Part shown: positions 27,101 to 39,436 of the stretch, in pieces
Layout of the letters: every line of letters starts with the position of its first letter
Position numbering within the stretch: position 1 is the first letter of the stretch
Origin: Apis mellifera
Taxonomy: Eukaryota; Arthropoda; Insecta; Hymenoptera; Apidae
NCBI RefSeq assembly: GCF_003254395.2
Contig: NC_037638.1
Location: 7,985,001-8,049,000 of the forward strand
DNA: 64,000 nt
Reading direction: 5' to 3'
Position numbers and translations under genes: made by a program
The notes under the pieces: model-generated
Seen by the model: the letters and a program-made list of their open reading frames with translations, nothing else
Told to the model about the DNA's origin: nothing
The model's database searches: none

Positions 27101-28225
27101 TATCGTAAGTTTTAAACCAGATTAAAAAAAATCCTCTTTATCCTTTAGAAAATGAGATTGAAGGAAATCGAAACTTAAAGTTTTTTTCTTTTCGTCGTAA
27201 AACGATTGCGCGAGAAAGACATAGGAAAGGAATAAACGAGCAAATATCGGAATCGGGAGCCTTTTTTATCGGAATGCAATTCGTTTCGAGCTCCTCGTGG
27301 GCATTGCTCGCATTGTTCCGTATGTCTCGGTGTAACGTAACGTTGTTGTAGTCGAACCGCAAGGAATTCGCGGTTCAACAGTTCGATCTATGGATCGATC
27401 ATCCATTCCACGCACTCGGGGCTGCATTTACGTGCACCGAATTTCGCGGTACAGTCATGGCATGTCGCGAAACTTTATATGTATGCCGGCCAGTTCGAGG
27501 TGAACGAACCCGTTCTCCTCCTTGTTTATCGTAAAATCGACTTATAACCGATGAATATTTCTTTTATCGTCCCCCTTGATTTTCGTCCTTTAAACATCCA
27601 TCTTGACAAAGAAAATATACTTTCTCGTTAATCCATACTCGAAGAATGAATTTTTTTTATCGAAATCGTAGATAGATAGTGATACAGTGAAAAAATCTTT
27701 CCTTCTTCTGGCGACAAATATTCGTTTTTCAAACGGATGTTTCGCTGAGATAAAGATGCATGATATTAATTTTTAAATTGACGTTTAAAAAAGAAAAAAA
27801 TTACAGAAATATTCGGGATATTCGAAGAAGAATTAAATTGCTTGTCTTGTATTTTCTCACAGCGATTCTATTATTCGATATAATTCCTAATATCTATTTA
27901 TAATCGTAAGACAGGCACGGTAATGATATTATCCTCAAACCAAATAGCCCGTTCCAACGATAAAAGTATATAATTGCAACATTTTCTCCAACTCTATCTC
28001 CCCGAAATAATTGGCCAAGACTCGATCGTTGGTATAAACAAGTGTTTACGATACACGGATAATTTTCTAGACGAGATTCCAACAGACATTCCTCACGCTA
28101 CGAACCTAATTAAGAAGTAAAAAAAAAAAAAAGAAAAAGTCACACGTAACTGTTCAATAATCATTAAGGTAACGAGCGTGGATCGACTTAAAAATTTCTT
28201 TCTGCCTACTTTTCTATCTCTACTC

Positions 28226-28254
28226 TTTCGATGTGATCGATCGTCACATCGAAA
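28226..28254. repeat. Perfect 11-bp hairpin
   Basis: Arms tttcgatgtga and tcacatcgaaa flank a 7-base loop, tcgatcg. No terminator or RNA gene is implied by the context. Confidence 0.85.
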
Positions 28255-31200
28255 ACGTATCCAACGTTAACTCATTATCGATAAAATCCGATAACGAATG
28301 AAACGTCGATATATCTTTCCCCTGTATATAATATGTAACACGGCGCAAGCATCGTCGATATCATTTTCATCGGACGAATAATCTGTAAACATGGTACTAT
28401 TTTATCTCGATATTTACACGTCGATTCGTCAATATCGTCTCTTAAGATAACTCGGCATCTCGAAGATAACGAATTAATTTGCAGTAGTCGGTCAAGTATC
28501 GGGATGAAAAAAAAAAAAAAAAAATTTCTATCGAAATCTGGGACATTATTCCAACTATACGAGCGTTTGGAATATTTGAGTATTATTATTATGTGTTTAT
28601 TTTTTTTTGAAGATTTGTATATCTACGATGTGTATATCAAATTATATCTTCATGGTTTTCTTTCAATTTTCCAACGAGATATTTCGTGGAAATCGTGTTA
28701 GTTCACGCAAAAGTTCTTTGAAAAGTATCTGTCGCTAAAAAAAGAACGGTCACGTGTTGGTAGTAGCTTTTTGCATCAGTCGATAATCGATTTCCTCTGA
28801 TTTATGATGATTGGTTGCTTCTTGCTGGTGGCTCGAGTATGATCAATACTTTCTCAAGTTTACGATTCGAAGGAAATGAGATACTCGATTCGTCCGCTTA
28901 ACTATAAATTCTCCCATAAACGTCTTGAAATTATAAAAGAAGTTAAAACATTTTAAACACATTTTTCTTATTACAAAATTTAAGTTTCCGGAGCATGATA
29001 ATAATACGAATATATTAAACGACAAGCGTCTAAATTATTTCCTCGAATTTTACGTAGAATAACGATCACAAAAATAATTTCGCTCGTCGAAATTGACAAA
29101 AGTAAAGAAAGAAAAAAAAAAGAGGCGAAGATAAAAAGATAAAATAGACGAATGAATAAATAAAGGAAAGGAGGAAAGAAACGGATTATAAGCAATTTAA
29201 CGAAGACACGTGTGTATACCTATTTATTCAGCTCGTGCAAATACACCTTACCACCCTTTGCAGTAAAAAGGGTTAACCTTATATCGCGGGTTTCGCTCCG
29301 GAGAGCTAAATAGGGGAGGAGGGCAACAACTGACGCGGAGAAATTACGTAACATTATTAATTGTAATTAACGTTGCGTTACACGCTCACGCAATAACAAG
29401 TTGATTATAGACGAGAGATCGTGTTCACGCGTGCATGTTCGCGAATCCTACACGCAACATAATGCCTGTATATATATATGTACTCTTTAGACGTTAGGCG
29501 ATTTTAGCGAAGTCCTCGACCAGCATTGTGAATTTCCGGATTAAAGCAGCCCCACTTTGGACCAAGTAAATTGGTGGATGCTTTGAGAAGAGAAAAGCTA
29601 ACGTTCACACTTGTTCACGGTTAAAGGAAAATTAGATGTACAGCTGTACCGTAAATATCGCACCACTGGGATAAATTAATATTACCTACTCACTCTTGTT
29701 CTGAAACACTTCCTCCATTTCAGAAATCTTTGCAATCTTTTCTTCGTTAAAATTTCTATAATTCAAAGTCGTAATTTACTCGTCGTTTAATCCATGGTTA
29801 TTTATTTCTTCGATTCATTGACGATTCTAAAAATATCGATCAATTCTTTTACTGCAAAGAATTTCCAGTAATCCATCCATTGAATTTTTCATCGTTCTCT
29901 TTACGTTAAAACTTCGACGAGACGAGAAAATCTTGAACGAAAAATCGTATTGTTAATTTTCAACGGTTTATCAAAGAAACGATAAGCCGAGGTATTATAA
30001 AAGAAAGCGAAACGGTGGCGAAGGAGGGAGGGAGGGAGGGGGGATTTACGTACACGTGGTACACAGGTCGACGGTGGGTTCGTAGCCATCGCTGTTCGCG
30101 ATTGCATAAATTCAGCGCATAGGCATGAAGCGTAGTAAGTAATAGATATAGTAGTACGCGGAGCGTACTATGAGTGGCTACTAAATGGAAACGTGAATGA
30201 AGCTCGGTGCAACTGTTTCTGCGATTCAAAGCACGGATAATGCGCTGATTACGTGGATGGTGGAAGGAGGAAGATGGTTGGGTATTATTATGTGACATTA
30301 CATGCGTGCTACGTCTTATCCTAATCTGTCGAATCGACGAGCAAGCTTTGATAACATCTCTTTTAACTCTCGTTGTATTGTGTATCCGTAATGTGTACCA
30401 ACCCGTGTATTTGCGTGATTCGTCCAGTCACTAGTTGCGATGAATGAAACGCTTTCAACGTTGGCGCGACTGTTTCGCCAATAAATTCGCCTTTCTTTTT
30501 TTTCTCTCTCTCTCTCTTTCTCTCGCTCTCTCCTCCTCACTCTTCCCTCTTCTCTTTGATAGCGCTTCGTGTATTTGTGTATGTAGGCTGTATAGGCTAC
30601 GATATTCCTTCAGAAAAATGAGACAAACACACAGATTTGATATTGTTTGTTTCCTTTTATGCTACTCGATAGAAGTCGATAAATTAAGAATGGGCGATTA
30701 AGAATGGAAATTTTTGTGAATGTAATAAAAAAAAAAAAAAAAATTTGCGATGAAAATATTTTCTTTTTCTTTTTCTTTTTCTTTTTTTTTTTATCCTTAT
30801 TGGATTGTACATCAAAAGGAAGGATTGGATGGCTCGTATAAAATTTCCATTGAGTTAATTCGAGTCGTAGAATTGCTGATTTATGGAGAATAGCTCTTAC
30901 AGACCAGTTTCGCGATGGATAATGGATAGCTTCTAATTGGAAAAGAAAGTTCGAAGCTACGGTTCTGCCATTATCGAAGAAATGTGTGCCTTAAATGACA
31001 TTTAACATTGGGGTTACAAGATTGTTTCATTGATTTGTACAATTATAAAAAGATTTATCGCGAAAATTACAGTTAAACAAGCTTCTTAACCTTTTACGTC
31101 GAAACACCTTTTCCCCGAATTGAAAAATTTACAAACGATACGAGATAGATATCTTTTATAGCCAAATTTAATAACCTCACGAAATGTCCAATTTCCATTT

Positions 31201-32648
31201 CGCAAAAATGGAATCGCAACTCCACAAGAAAACGCTTCGAAAATATTCCATCCTTCCGTTTAATCTGTTATTAAACATCATCTGAGGAAATTATCACAAT
31301 GATGAAACGTGAAAATATCTCTCTATTTTATTTCCTTTTATCTTTACACCTGTATTAAAATCTATTTATTACGTCTAGTAATAGAAACGAATATAGAAGG
31401 AACAGGATATATATAAAAGTGAAAGATGGAGTGTGGGAATAAATAGCCGTGCTCGATTGACCCGAATCTTGCGTGACGTGGTATCGATTTGTTTTTTTTT
31501 TTAAACGAACATTGACAAGAATAAAATACTCCTCGAGTATCCGTGAATTTGAAAAGTCTTGTCCGCACGATTGTTATTTTCGCACGATCGAAGGGAAAGC
31601 TAAGACGCGGCGGCTTATGTTCGATTCTTAACGAACAAACTAAAAAGTCGGTGCAACCGCGTACGTCATCGTGAGAACGTTCCTTCCATTCTCGGGTTCA
31701 AACCTGATCCGAGAGAAAGCTGGTTTGAAAATGCGATATACCAGACAGCAGCCGTAAACTGATTGAATCGATGACTCGAGGCAATATTATCGTGATCCAA
31801 TATTATCGTTTTAGACGTTTATCGTGCACCACTCGAATCTCGGGCTCGGGATTGCCACTATCGATTATTTGATTTATTTGTCCCGATATTTTTTTTTTTT
31901 TTCCAACGTTACGTACGCTCCCATTCATAAGTTACGTACACCGTGAATGGAAGCGATACCGAGAGGTCATAAATTAAAACGTTAAACGGTGACACCAATT
32001 GATCTAGCTGCATTTAGAGCTGTTATGTATCTTTATTGAGGAAATTCTTTATCCTCAATTCAGATATTGTGTTCTGTACCGCCTTCGCGAGAGGAACGAG
32101 TGAGCGGAGATGGAGAAAAGTGTACATTTCTCGTTAATAACCGATATTGTATGATTTTTTGGATGCAAATTTTCAGCTTGTATTCACCTTCTTCGCGAGA
32201 CTTCTCGCAAAGGCTGTACACAATATAATGTGATTAATTTGAGGATATTAAAATGAAAAGGAATTATTATTTGAGAGGGAAAAAAACTATTTTTTTGAAT
32301 CGATATTACACGAATTATACGTGTTCGAGATTCTTGTCTTAAGATTTTAATATCAATCAATTACTTATTTGCTTTCTTAATTTTTATTATAAAAATTTTT
32401 GTACATGCGATATTTAAAAATTTTTTTTTAAAATAATCTTATTACAGATAAATTTACAAAATCATTCGATATAATTTATTAGACGTTTCATAGCGAATAA
32501 TAATTTACGCGAACTCGCTTTTGAAAAGCTGGTTACGTATTTATGAACAGGAATGTACATACACGATACGGATAAATTTATACGATAAGAAGATATACAT
32601 ATATATATCATATTACAAGCTTGAACGGCACGGATTTGACAACTAAAT

Positions 32649-33383
32649 TCAATTACACGCGACTACATTTTTTTCCTTTCCCCTTCTCCTCTTTCCCTTC
32701 CCCTCGAACACGAGCGTGTATTTTAACGCGTTCCTACGCGTTCTTAATTTGATAGATACGTTTAAAATTGCAGCAGAAGAATCCAAAGTAGGAGAGGTTA
32801 CATTACAGATTGGCTCGTGATATATGCAAAACAGGGCCTTTAGATAGGTATCGGTCGACGGAACGTTTACAAAATATTCTTTGATCGAGAGCGTTGTCCA
32901 CGGCTGGCGTTTCCCCCGTGTATACGACATTCCAGTGGACGTGGGCGGGTCTACAGCCGTGTATTTCGCGAATATTATACGATTACGTTCTCCCAAGCCA
33001 TTAGGCTCGCCGCGAAAGAATGCAGAAGGGAACTCGTTAGCCGAGGAATGTTGGTTTATTGATTTTACAACGACCATTATCGGAATCAGATGCAGTTGTT
33101 GTTGCACGCTCGCCGTTCCACGTGTGTGCATTCTACGAATGTAGATTACAGTTCGAAATATTCTCTTCGAAGGCGACACGAATACGAATAGAAAATATCG
33201 GTATTTCTCTGTATTGAAAGGAGAAAGATGGCCGTCAAGCGTTGTACAATTGCACAGTTTACGCATGATGAGGAATAAGAAACGATTTTTTCCTTTCTTT
33301 TTTTCCTCCTTCTCCAAGAACGAACGATTCGAAAATTTGGGAAGGAAAATGAATGATTTCTTTGCTAACTCTTCGAGATGCAT
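32649..33383 (-). CDS. Unrecognised 244-codon ORF (hypothetical, doubtful)
   Basis: This is the longest ATG-initiated ORF in the window. It has no domain, signal peptide or repeat that I recognise. The product is basic, with a Lys/Glu-rich patch near residues 26-33 and a Lys/Arg-rich C-terminus (about 226-240). The ATG context has G at -3. For a region of about 40-45% G+C, 244 codons without a stop is longer than chance readily gives, but an overlapping + strand ORF (32881-33144) and the lack of homology keep confidence low. It could be an orphan gene, part of a noncoding transcript, or chance. If the region lies within the AP-4 intron, it would be a nested gene on the opposite strand. Confidence 0.15.
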   Translation of the reverse strand: MHLEELAKKSFIFLPKFSNRSFLEKEEKKKGKNRFLFLIMRKLCNCTTLDGHLSPFNTEKYRYFLFVFVSPSKRIFRTVIYIRRMHTRGTASVQQQLHLIPIMVVVKSINQHSSANEFPSAFFRGEPNGLGERNRIIFAKYTAVDPPTSTGMSYTRGKRQPWTTLSIKEYFVNVPSTDTYLKALFCIYHEPICNVTSPTLDSSAAILNVSIKLRTRRNALKYTLVFEGKGKRRRGKEKNVVACN

Positions 33384-36300
33384 CCCAATCGATATCGTGT
33401 TCGATACCGATAAATAGGTACAATATTCTCATACATATAATTACACGCGAGTTAATCCTCTTTCACGCGGCGAGATAATTTCCGATTACGCGGGGCCCGT
33501 TTTACCGTGGCGGTTAAGAGACGATAAAATTGGATTATAATCTATGGAGGAGAACGGAATGTGCATTTACGGCGCGTTAAATGGTCGGCTCTGATTGTAC
33601 AGTCACTCACCCTCGTTTATTGCGGTCCGTATCGACGGCCAGTCGTACAGAGTCCACGGCAATAACATCAACAACAGTAGTTATCGTGGTGAAAATAGGG
33701 TCAAGTACAAGTTTTACGAGCTAGTCCGCAGACAAGACTCGGGATTGTTTTGTATCGTACGTGCTCTCCCTCGGTTCCATTAAATAACCTTTCGAACGAA
33801 TTAACGGCTCTACCGCATCGGGAACTTTAAAAATCGATTTCAAGTCCTTTCATCTCTCTCTCTCTCTCTCTCTTTCCTCCTTCCCTTAAATCTTCCATCC
33901 TCCTCCCTCTCCTCCTCCCGTTTTATTCACTTCCCTCTCGCGAAAACGAAATGTGTACCGTTTTATCGCGTTTTAGTCGGGAACCATTTAATCGAGCGGA
34001 GGGCGAGAGACTCGATTCTGTTAATTAAAAGATCAGTTATCGGGATATCGGCGATAGACGCGCGATCCAAGACCAATTTCACCCGAAAAATGCAATTTGT
34101 TTTGCTTGATTGTTTCAATACACTGTTTCGCCTCACGATGGATATGGAATATGACGAATAAGAAGATATTAAATCATGGCGCATGAAATATCCGTTTTGC
34201 CCCTTGATAATGGAAACTTGGTCCGATAGAAGTAACCATTCGTTTCGTGGAAGTATCGATATGGATTGTAAAAAAAAAAACAAAAATTGTAATACTTAAA
34301 ACTTTAGTAATGCAACATTTGGATTTTGTAATTACTAAGTAGTAGTAAATGAGAATAGGATTATCTTCATTAGAAAAGAAAAGAAAAAGAAGAAGAAAAA
34401 TTGATCGATCTTCGATTGATATCTTAATTCATTCGTGTTGCGTTTTAGGCGCATTGAAATTTGGATTTGGACCAAGTGTAATGATTATATACCTTCCTAA
34501 AATTTCGTCTTTTCGTTTTAAATCATCGTAATCCAAGAGGGCAACTGTACCACGAACCGCTCGAATTTTTTTATCACGTTTTCTCGAGACTTTCACAAGT
34601 GTAGCCATCTTTTTCGCGGGAACGATCGGTTGACCACAGCGTGTTGTCTAGGTTCTCGGATGTCTCGAGCTTCGTTAGCAGCGTTGCATTTCGCAACGGT
34701 GGCTGGAGGAGAGTGTGCAAGTGATTTTCTGGTTGTTTTTTTTTTCTCTCCTCCTCTTTAAATAATGCGTTTATTCTCTCGATTATAAATTGAACTGTAC
34801 GACAATACGGATCGTGAAAAGAAGTTGAATTTAAATTTGATTATCATCTGTTCTTGAAGTAAATCGATTCTTGCGTTAAATGTTACGTTTCTTCCATTCA
34901 TTTTTTCCAAATATACTCTGCTTCCTTGATCTTATATAAAATACATTTTACGATTCAACTTAAACCTCTTATTCGAATTTTCTTCGAATCGAAAAATTGT
35001 ATCGAAGCTTGACAAGCAAGGAATTCAAAGGAATTCAAATGCACGATTGAAAATATTTTTCAAGAGAGCGAATTTCTTAAAAGTGACGCGATCACACTGT
35101 ATCAGAAGAGGAAAAAAGAAAAAAAAAAGAAATTTGGATCACTGGGAAAAATTTTTTGTAAACGATCGAGATTTTTTGATCACACCTCGGTGGAAGAGGA
35201 ATTTGTATTCGAATCGAGAAATTCAATCGACGATGACGGTGAGCGAACAACAACCGACAACGCGAAGCAAAGACAAAGAGTATAACGCGAGAAGAGAAAG
35301 ATGGCCGCTGTTTCAGTGGTGTGTGGCGCGTATACGGTTTCAGATCGACGGATAGACGAATGAGAAAGGACGGACTGACAAACGGATAAACGGACGAACC
35401 GACTGGCGGGAGTTGGAGTACAGACGCCACATAGCCAGACAGTGAGTGCCGTGCTATTTTCAGGCTGCAGTCGTCTACCACGCTGCCAACCTAACCTTAC
35501 TTAATCCTAACCTCAACCTTACCAGCCGACCCAACTCTCTTTTCTCTTTCTATACTACACGTATATATACGCCGCGCTCACAGCCCCACTCCCCCTTGCA
35601 TTCTTTCTCTTTCTTCCTCTCCGCTCGGCGTTTCCTCTCTCCAACGTTGTCTCATTTTCAAGCGTTCCTCGTTCCTCCTCGCCACGACTTCTTCTTCTCC
35701 CGTCTTTCCTTTGCTTTTCAGACCGCTTAATGTTGCATGTAGTCTCTTTTCTCCCTCTGCTCCCCTGTTATTCTTATCTGTCGAACGCCCGTTTTTGTTA
35801 CGGATTCTGCAAATTTTTTTGGAGATCTCTTTCTCTCTCTTTCTGTGTTTTTCCTACGATATTAATTCCTTTTCTTTTTTTTACTTTTAACTTGGAAATT
35901 TCTCGGAATCATTATATCATTAATGTACGTATGGAAAATATATACGAAATATATAGATTTGTGTAAACGGATACGCGTGACGAATATGCGTATTGAAATT
36001 CGTAGAAAGGGAAGAAGAGAAAGAATACGGAAAATATAAATCATATTTAAATCGTAACCTTTTCAATGACGTTGGTGATTTGCATCTCATCGGGCGTTTG
36101 ACGCATTTCGTCGTGTGTCGTAAATAAAGTTATTGCGACTAAACGACATTCGACAGTTTTGGTCGGGCAAGATTTATTGAATCGTCGCGCATAGCCGGAC
36201 CGAATTATCCTGACTGTGTCGAGCTATAATCGAGTCACGGGAGCGAGTTTTCGCGCGCGAGAAACACCGCACGAAAGAACACTGTCGAAAGAAGACGACA

Positions 36301-37414
36301 GACACCATGTCTCGTATCTTCTTGTTCGTTGAAAATTATCGTGATGACGATGACGACGATGATCACCACGGATGTGTGCGTTCAACCCGCGATCATCGTC
36401 GTAAAAGTAAATTGGAGTGCGGGGAATATAAAAATAAATGGGAATGATGGTTAACCTCGCCTCGAATTTTTGCATAATTACGCTTGGTCCCCCGGAAGTA
36501 ACGAATAAGTACGCTCCACTGTTTTTTTGTAATATTATCTCGACTGATTGGAAACGATATTATTATGTTATATAGACGTTACATTCCATTAGCATTTTAT
36601 TACATATCGTGGTATTATGTTATTATATCATTATTCTTAAATTTTTCTCTTTTTTGTACGAATTTTAAAAAGTTTCTTCGAAATTAAAGTTTTATTTATT
36701 ACGTCCCGTAATTAGAAGAATTATTTAATTCTAAAAATTAGATATATATTCGATATTTACGAGGTGACAACTTTGTATCTTGTTACGTAAGCGCAGCAAG
36801 TGTTACAAATATTTTTCACCGCTATTTTTAATGCAATATATTTATTTCCTAGTCTTGTACGCTTGTTTCATAACGCCTTCTAGTTTTTAACCTCTACTCT
36901 AATTTATTAAACGCGAAATTACTATGTATATATATATATTATTTTTTCCTCGCGCATATTTGTTCAAAAAATTTTTTTCCTCGCGCTTTAACAGTGCAGT
37001 TACGTAAAAAGCTTGACGTTTATTTCCGGCAAATGTCGTCATTCTTATTCTTACTCCATAGTTAGGGACGCTTATGAATGAGTCGTTTGTTTTACAAATT
37101 CAACACGGGAGTGCTGCATCGGGTTAGCGACTCGTGGAAAGCTCTATTATTAAGGTTATCGATTATAAAGTTGATGATCGTGCCCGAGTAAATTGAGAGC
37201 GTACGGGAGAAACTATCGTCCCATTCTTAACGATAGAAAGTCCCTCGTAAAAAATTGATTACGTTCAGTTACCAAACACGGTCCATCGTTAAAGGATACT
37301 TTTAACATCTCTATATACATGACTTATCCAATCCGTTCAAAAAGAGTTTCATTTCTGCGATATAATAATCCCTTCGTATCTCCCTTTCGAAATTCAAGCA
37401 TCGAACCTAATTGA

Positions 37415-37459
<45 letters not shown>

Positions 37460-37750
37460 TCTTATTTAATATTAATTTAAATACTTTAAATATTCATATC
37501 GACGCATACCAAAAATTGTTGCCAATATTCCCTTCTCTTATTAATTTACCTTAATATCCATCACCGGCGTTGAACAAGAGCGCACCAGCTCGTTTTCTTA
37601 AACCGTTTCACTATATCACCCCTTTAGCCGGGCGGAATTTAATAGTCGCGTTACATCGGGGAAAATGTCGGAGAAGTGGCCACCGTCGAATAAAAGAATG
37701 GCGAGGAGGGGGGGGGTGAAAGAAGAACGGGGAGAAGGTTAAAATACCAA
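33384..37750. other. Gene-poor stretch with one promoter-like patch
   Basis: The sequence is A+T-rich with a (CT)n tract near 33855-33872 and an (AT)n tract at 37417-37455. Apart from the patch at 35.2-35.76 kb, described separately, I see no supported gene, RNA or mobile element. Confidence 0.5.
35220..35760 (+). promoter_or_regulatory. Promoter-like patch with YY1/Pho-type site and splice donor
   Basis: This C+G-enriched patch holds AAGATGGCCGC at 35298-35308, a good match to the YY1/Pho motif, which also forms an ATG that would open a 20-codon ORF (35301-35363). A consensus donor gtgagt is at 35442-35447, so a short 5' exon ending at 35441 on the + strand is possible. A pyrimidine-rich tail follows to 35760. 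All of this is inferred from motifs. Confidence 0.18.
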
Positions 37751-37784
37751 GGAGGCGTACATGAACGAAACCGGTTGGCCGGGG

Positions 37785-37810
37785 TCTCTCTCTCTCTCTC
37801 TCTCTCTCTC
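37785..37810 (+). repeat. TC dinucleotide tract
   Basis: Thirteen TC units at the edge of the G+C-rich island at 37.7-38.4 kb. Comparable tracts lie at 3399-3424, 8605-8627 and 59066-59092. Confidence 0.93.
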
Positions 37811-37818
37811 CCCCGTGG

Positions 37819-38403
37819 ATGTGGTCGCGGAGGGACGACGAAACCGTCGCCGGTCGTGCTCGAGTTCAGATAACGAGGTTGCCGGTGCAGTTTTGCAAAA
37901 CTGGTTTTTCGTGCAAGATTTCTGGCCAATGGGCCAGCGGTTCTCCCGTTGCTGCTTTTTCGAGCTCTCCTTCGGGGCGAGGAACCCTCCTCCTCCTCCT
38001 CCTCCCCCCGAAGTTGCGTTCGATTGCTCGATTCCTCGTCGGGGGGTCGGAATGGAACAGAACCGTGAGAAGGACGGAAGAGGCGCTCTCGGGACGGTTT
38101 CTAGTTATCGTGTTATATCTGCCGGTGGGTGCCGTTGCGGTTGCATTTGCGGCGTGCCTCGGCTTTTTATACGGCCTTGAACGCGGCCGATCGGAAACCG
38201 GGACGAGAATACCCGCCTCTGATGGCCAGCTGTCTCGATCGCGCCCAGTCTCATTTCCCGGCCCCGCCGATAATTCGATACGTTCGCGTACGCGCGTTTC
38301 GAATCGGTTCCGCGATTTCTTCCACTACGGCCACGGCTATACCGGGTGGTTCCAGGATGCAACCAGCGTTTCTCCAGTTTTCGAGTCGAAATGCTTATTT
38401 TAA
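37819..38403 (+). CDS. Unrecognised 194-codon ORF with one hydrophobic segment (doubtful)
   Basis: This ORF runs through a G+C-rich island just after a (TC)n tract. Near residues 92-116 is a strongly hydrophobic stretch that includes RFLVIVLYLPVGAVAVAFA, followed by a basic flank, which could pass as a single membrane helix. The rest is rich in Arg and Ser and has no known domain. Overlapping ORFs on the same strand (37761-38180) and on the opposite strand (38105-38362) suggest that the local scarcity of stop codons explains it. I do not recognise a family. Confidence 0.1.
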   Translation: MWSRRDDETVAGRARVQITRLPVQFCKTGFSCKISGQWASGSPVAAFSSSPSGRGTLLLLLLPPKLRSIARFLVGGSEWNRTVRRTEEALSGRFLVIVLYLPVGAVAVAFAACLGFLYGLERGRSETGTRIPASDGQLSRSRPVSFPGPADNSIRSRTRVSNRFRDFFHYGHGYTGWFQDATSVSPVFESKCLF

Positions 38404-39393
38404 TCGGATCGATGGCGTGGAGATTGGAAGGAGTTTTTGATTGGATCGTTTTTTAAAATTATTCTTCTTTGTAATATAGTCTTGTAATACAATAATTTTA
38501 ATAATCGAATAATTTTCCGAAAAGAGAAGATTAATCGAGGTTTGTATAAAAATTGCGCAACTTTATCGTGTTGTTTGCAAAATCAAAAATGTATCGCGAT
38601 AATTCAACGCATAATGTCTTAATGACTTGTAATATCTCATTTACCTGTTCTCTAAAGGTTACCGAATCGTTCCTTTCATAGAGTAACAGTTGATTTAAAC
38701 AGTTCAATGTTCATTTATCGCGAGAAATTGTCCATGCATCATGGAACATGGCAGGCAATTGTCGGTTCTTTTCCAAGCTTCGAAATTCCTTGTTTAGAGA
38801 CGAGCGTTCGCTTGTCCTCGGTTAAAACGTGCGCACACTCGCAATTGTTAAACACGAGATTGGGTGCGGCGAAAATGTTTAATTGCAACGATTCTATGCT
38901 TTTTTTTTAACTCGAGAATCACGAAGTCGAATACGTTTATCTGAAAAGTGTGACTCGACGGAGACTGTCGATTCACTAGAGAGAGAGAGACTTTAGAACT
39001 AGATGAAACAACGTTGTTTCTTTCAAACTTCCTTTTTCGTTTATCGAGATCCTCGTTCCTCTCTCTTTTTTTTCTTTCTTTCTTTCTTTCTTTCTTTTTT
39101 TTTTTTCCATGAACGGTAAATTATGACTCTTATCGTTTCTCTGATATGAAATGTGTATTTCGAACGGAAATTCTTGCTGATTATTTGCGACTGTTGCGAA
39201 AATATTAACGTGCGTGTATCGGCAAAACGGGAAAAAAAAAATATATTTTATGGATTTCTCTGTCTCTTCGTTTAATTATAAATTTTTATCGATCACAAAG
39301 AGGAAAGAAAGAAATATATTTAGATGGATTAATCTACCTTTAAACATATTAAAAATAGTCTAGATTTTATTCCGCAATCTCTAAAAATATTTC

Positions 39394-39436
<43 letters not shown>

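Larger units (their letters stand above)
11968..32648. other. Long noncoding stretch after the AP-4 exon (probable intron)
   Basis: The stretch starts with a consensus gtaagt donor, and no AP-4 zipper exon was found by eye. It is mostly A+T-rich with C+G- or pyrimidine-rich patches at 13.38-13.8, 15.1-15.9, 17.0-17.5 and 17.8-18.3 kb. ORFs up to about 219 codons occur in these patches on both strands, overlap one another and have low-complexity Ser/Phe/Leu content, so I treat them as chance. Short exons of other genes cannot be excluded by reading alone. Confidence 0.45.

Noticed and set aside
31694..31704. tRNA B-box-like ggttcaaacct
   Set aside because: The last position departs from the B-box, the T-stem does not fold with a 7-base loop, and no A-box or acceptor stem is present upstream.
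35489..35523. Telomere-like CCTAA repeats
   Set aside because: The stretch aacctaaccttacttaatcc has only degenerate CCTAA-type words and no perfect TTAGG array, so it is not evidence of a telomere or interstitial telomeric block.
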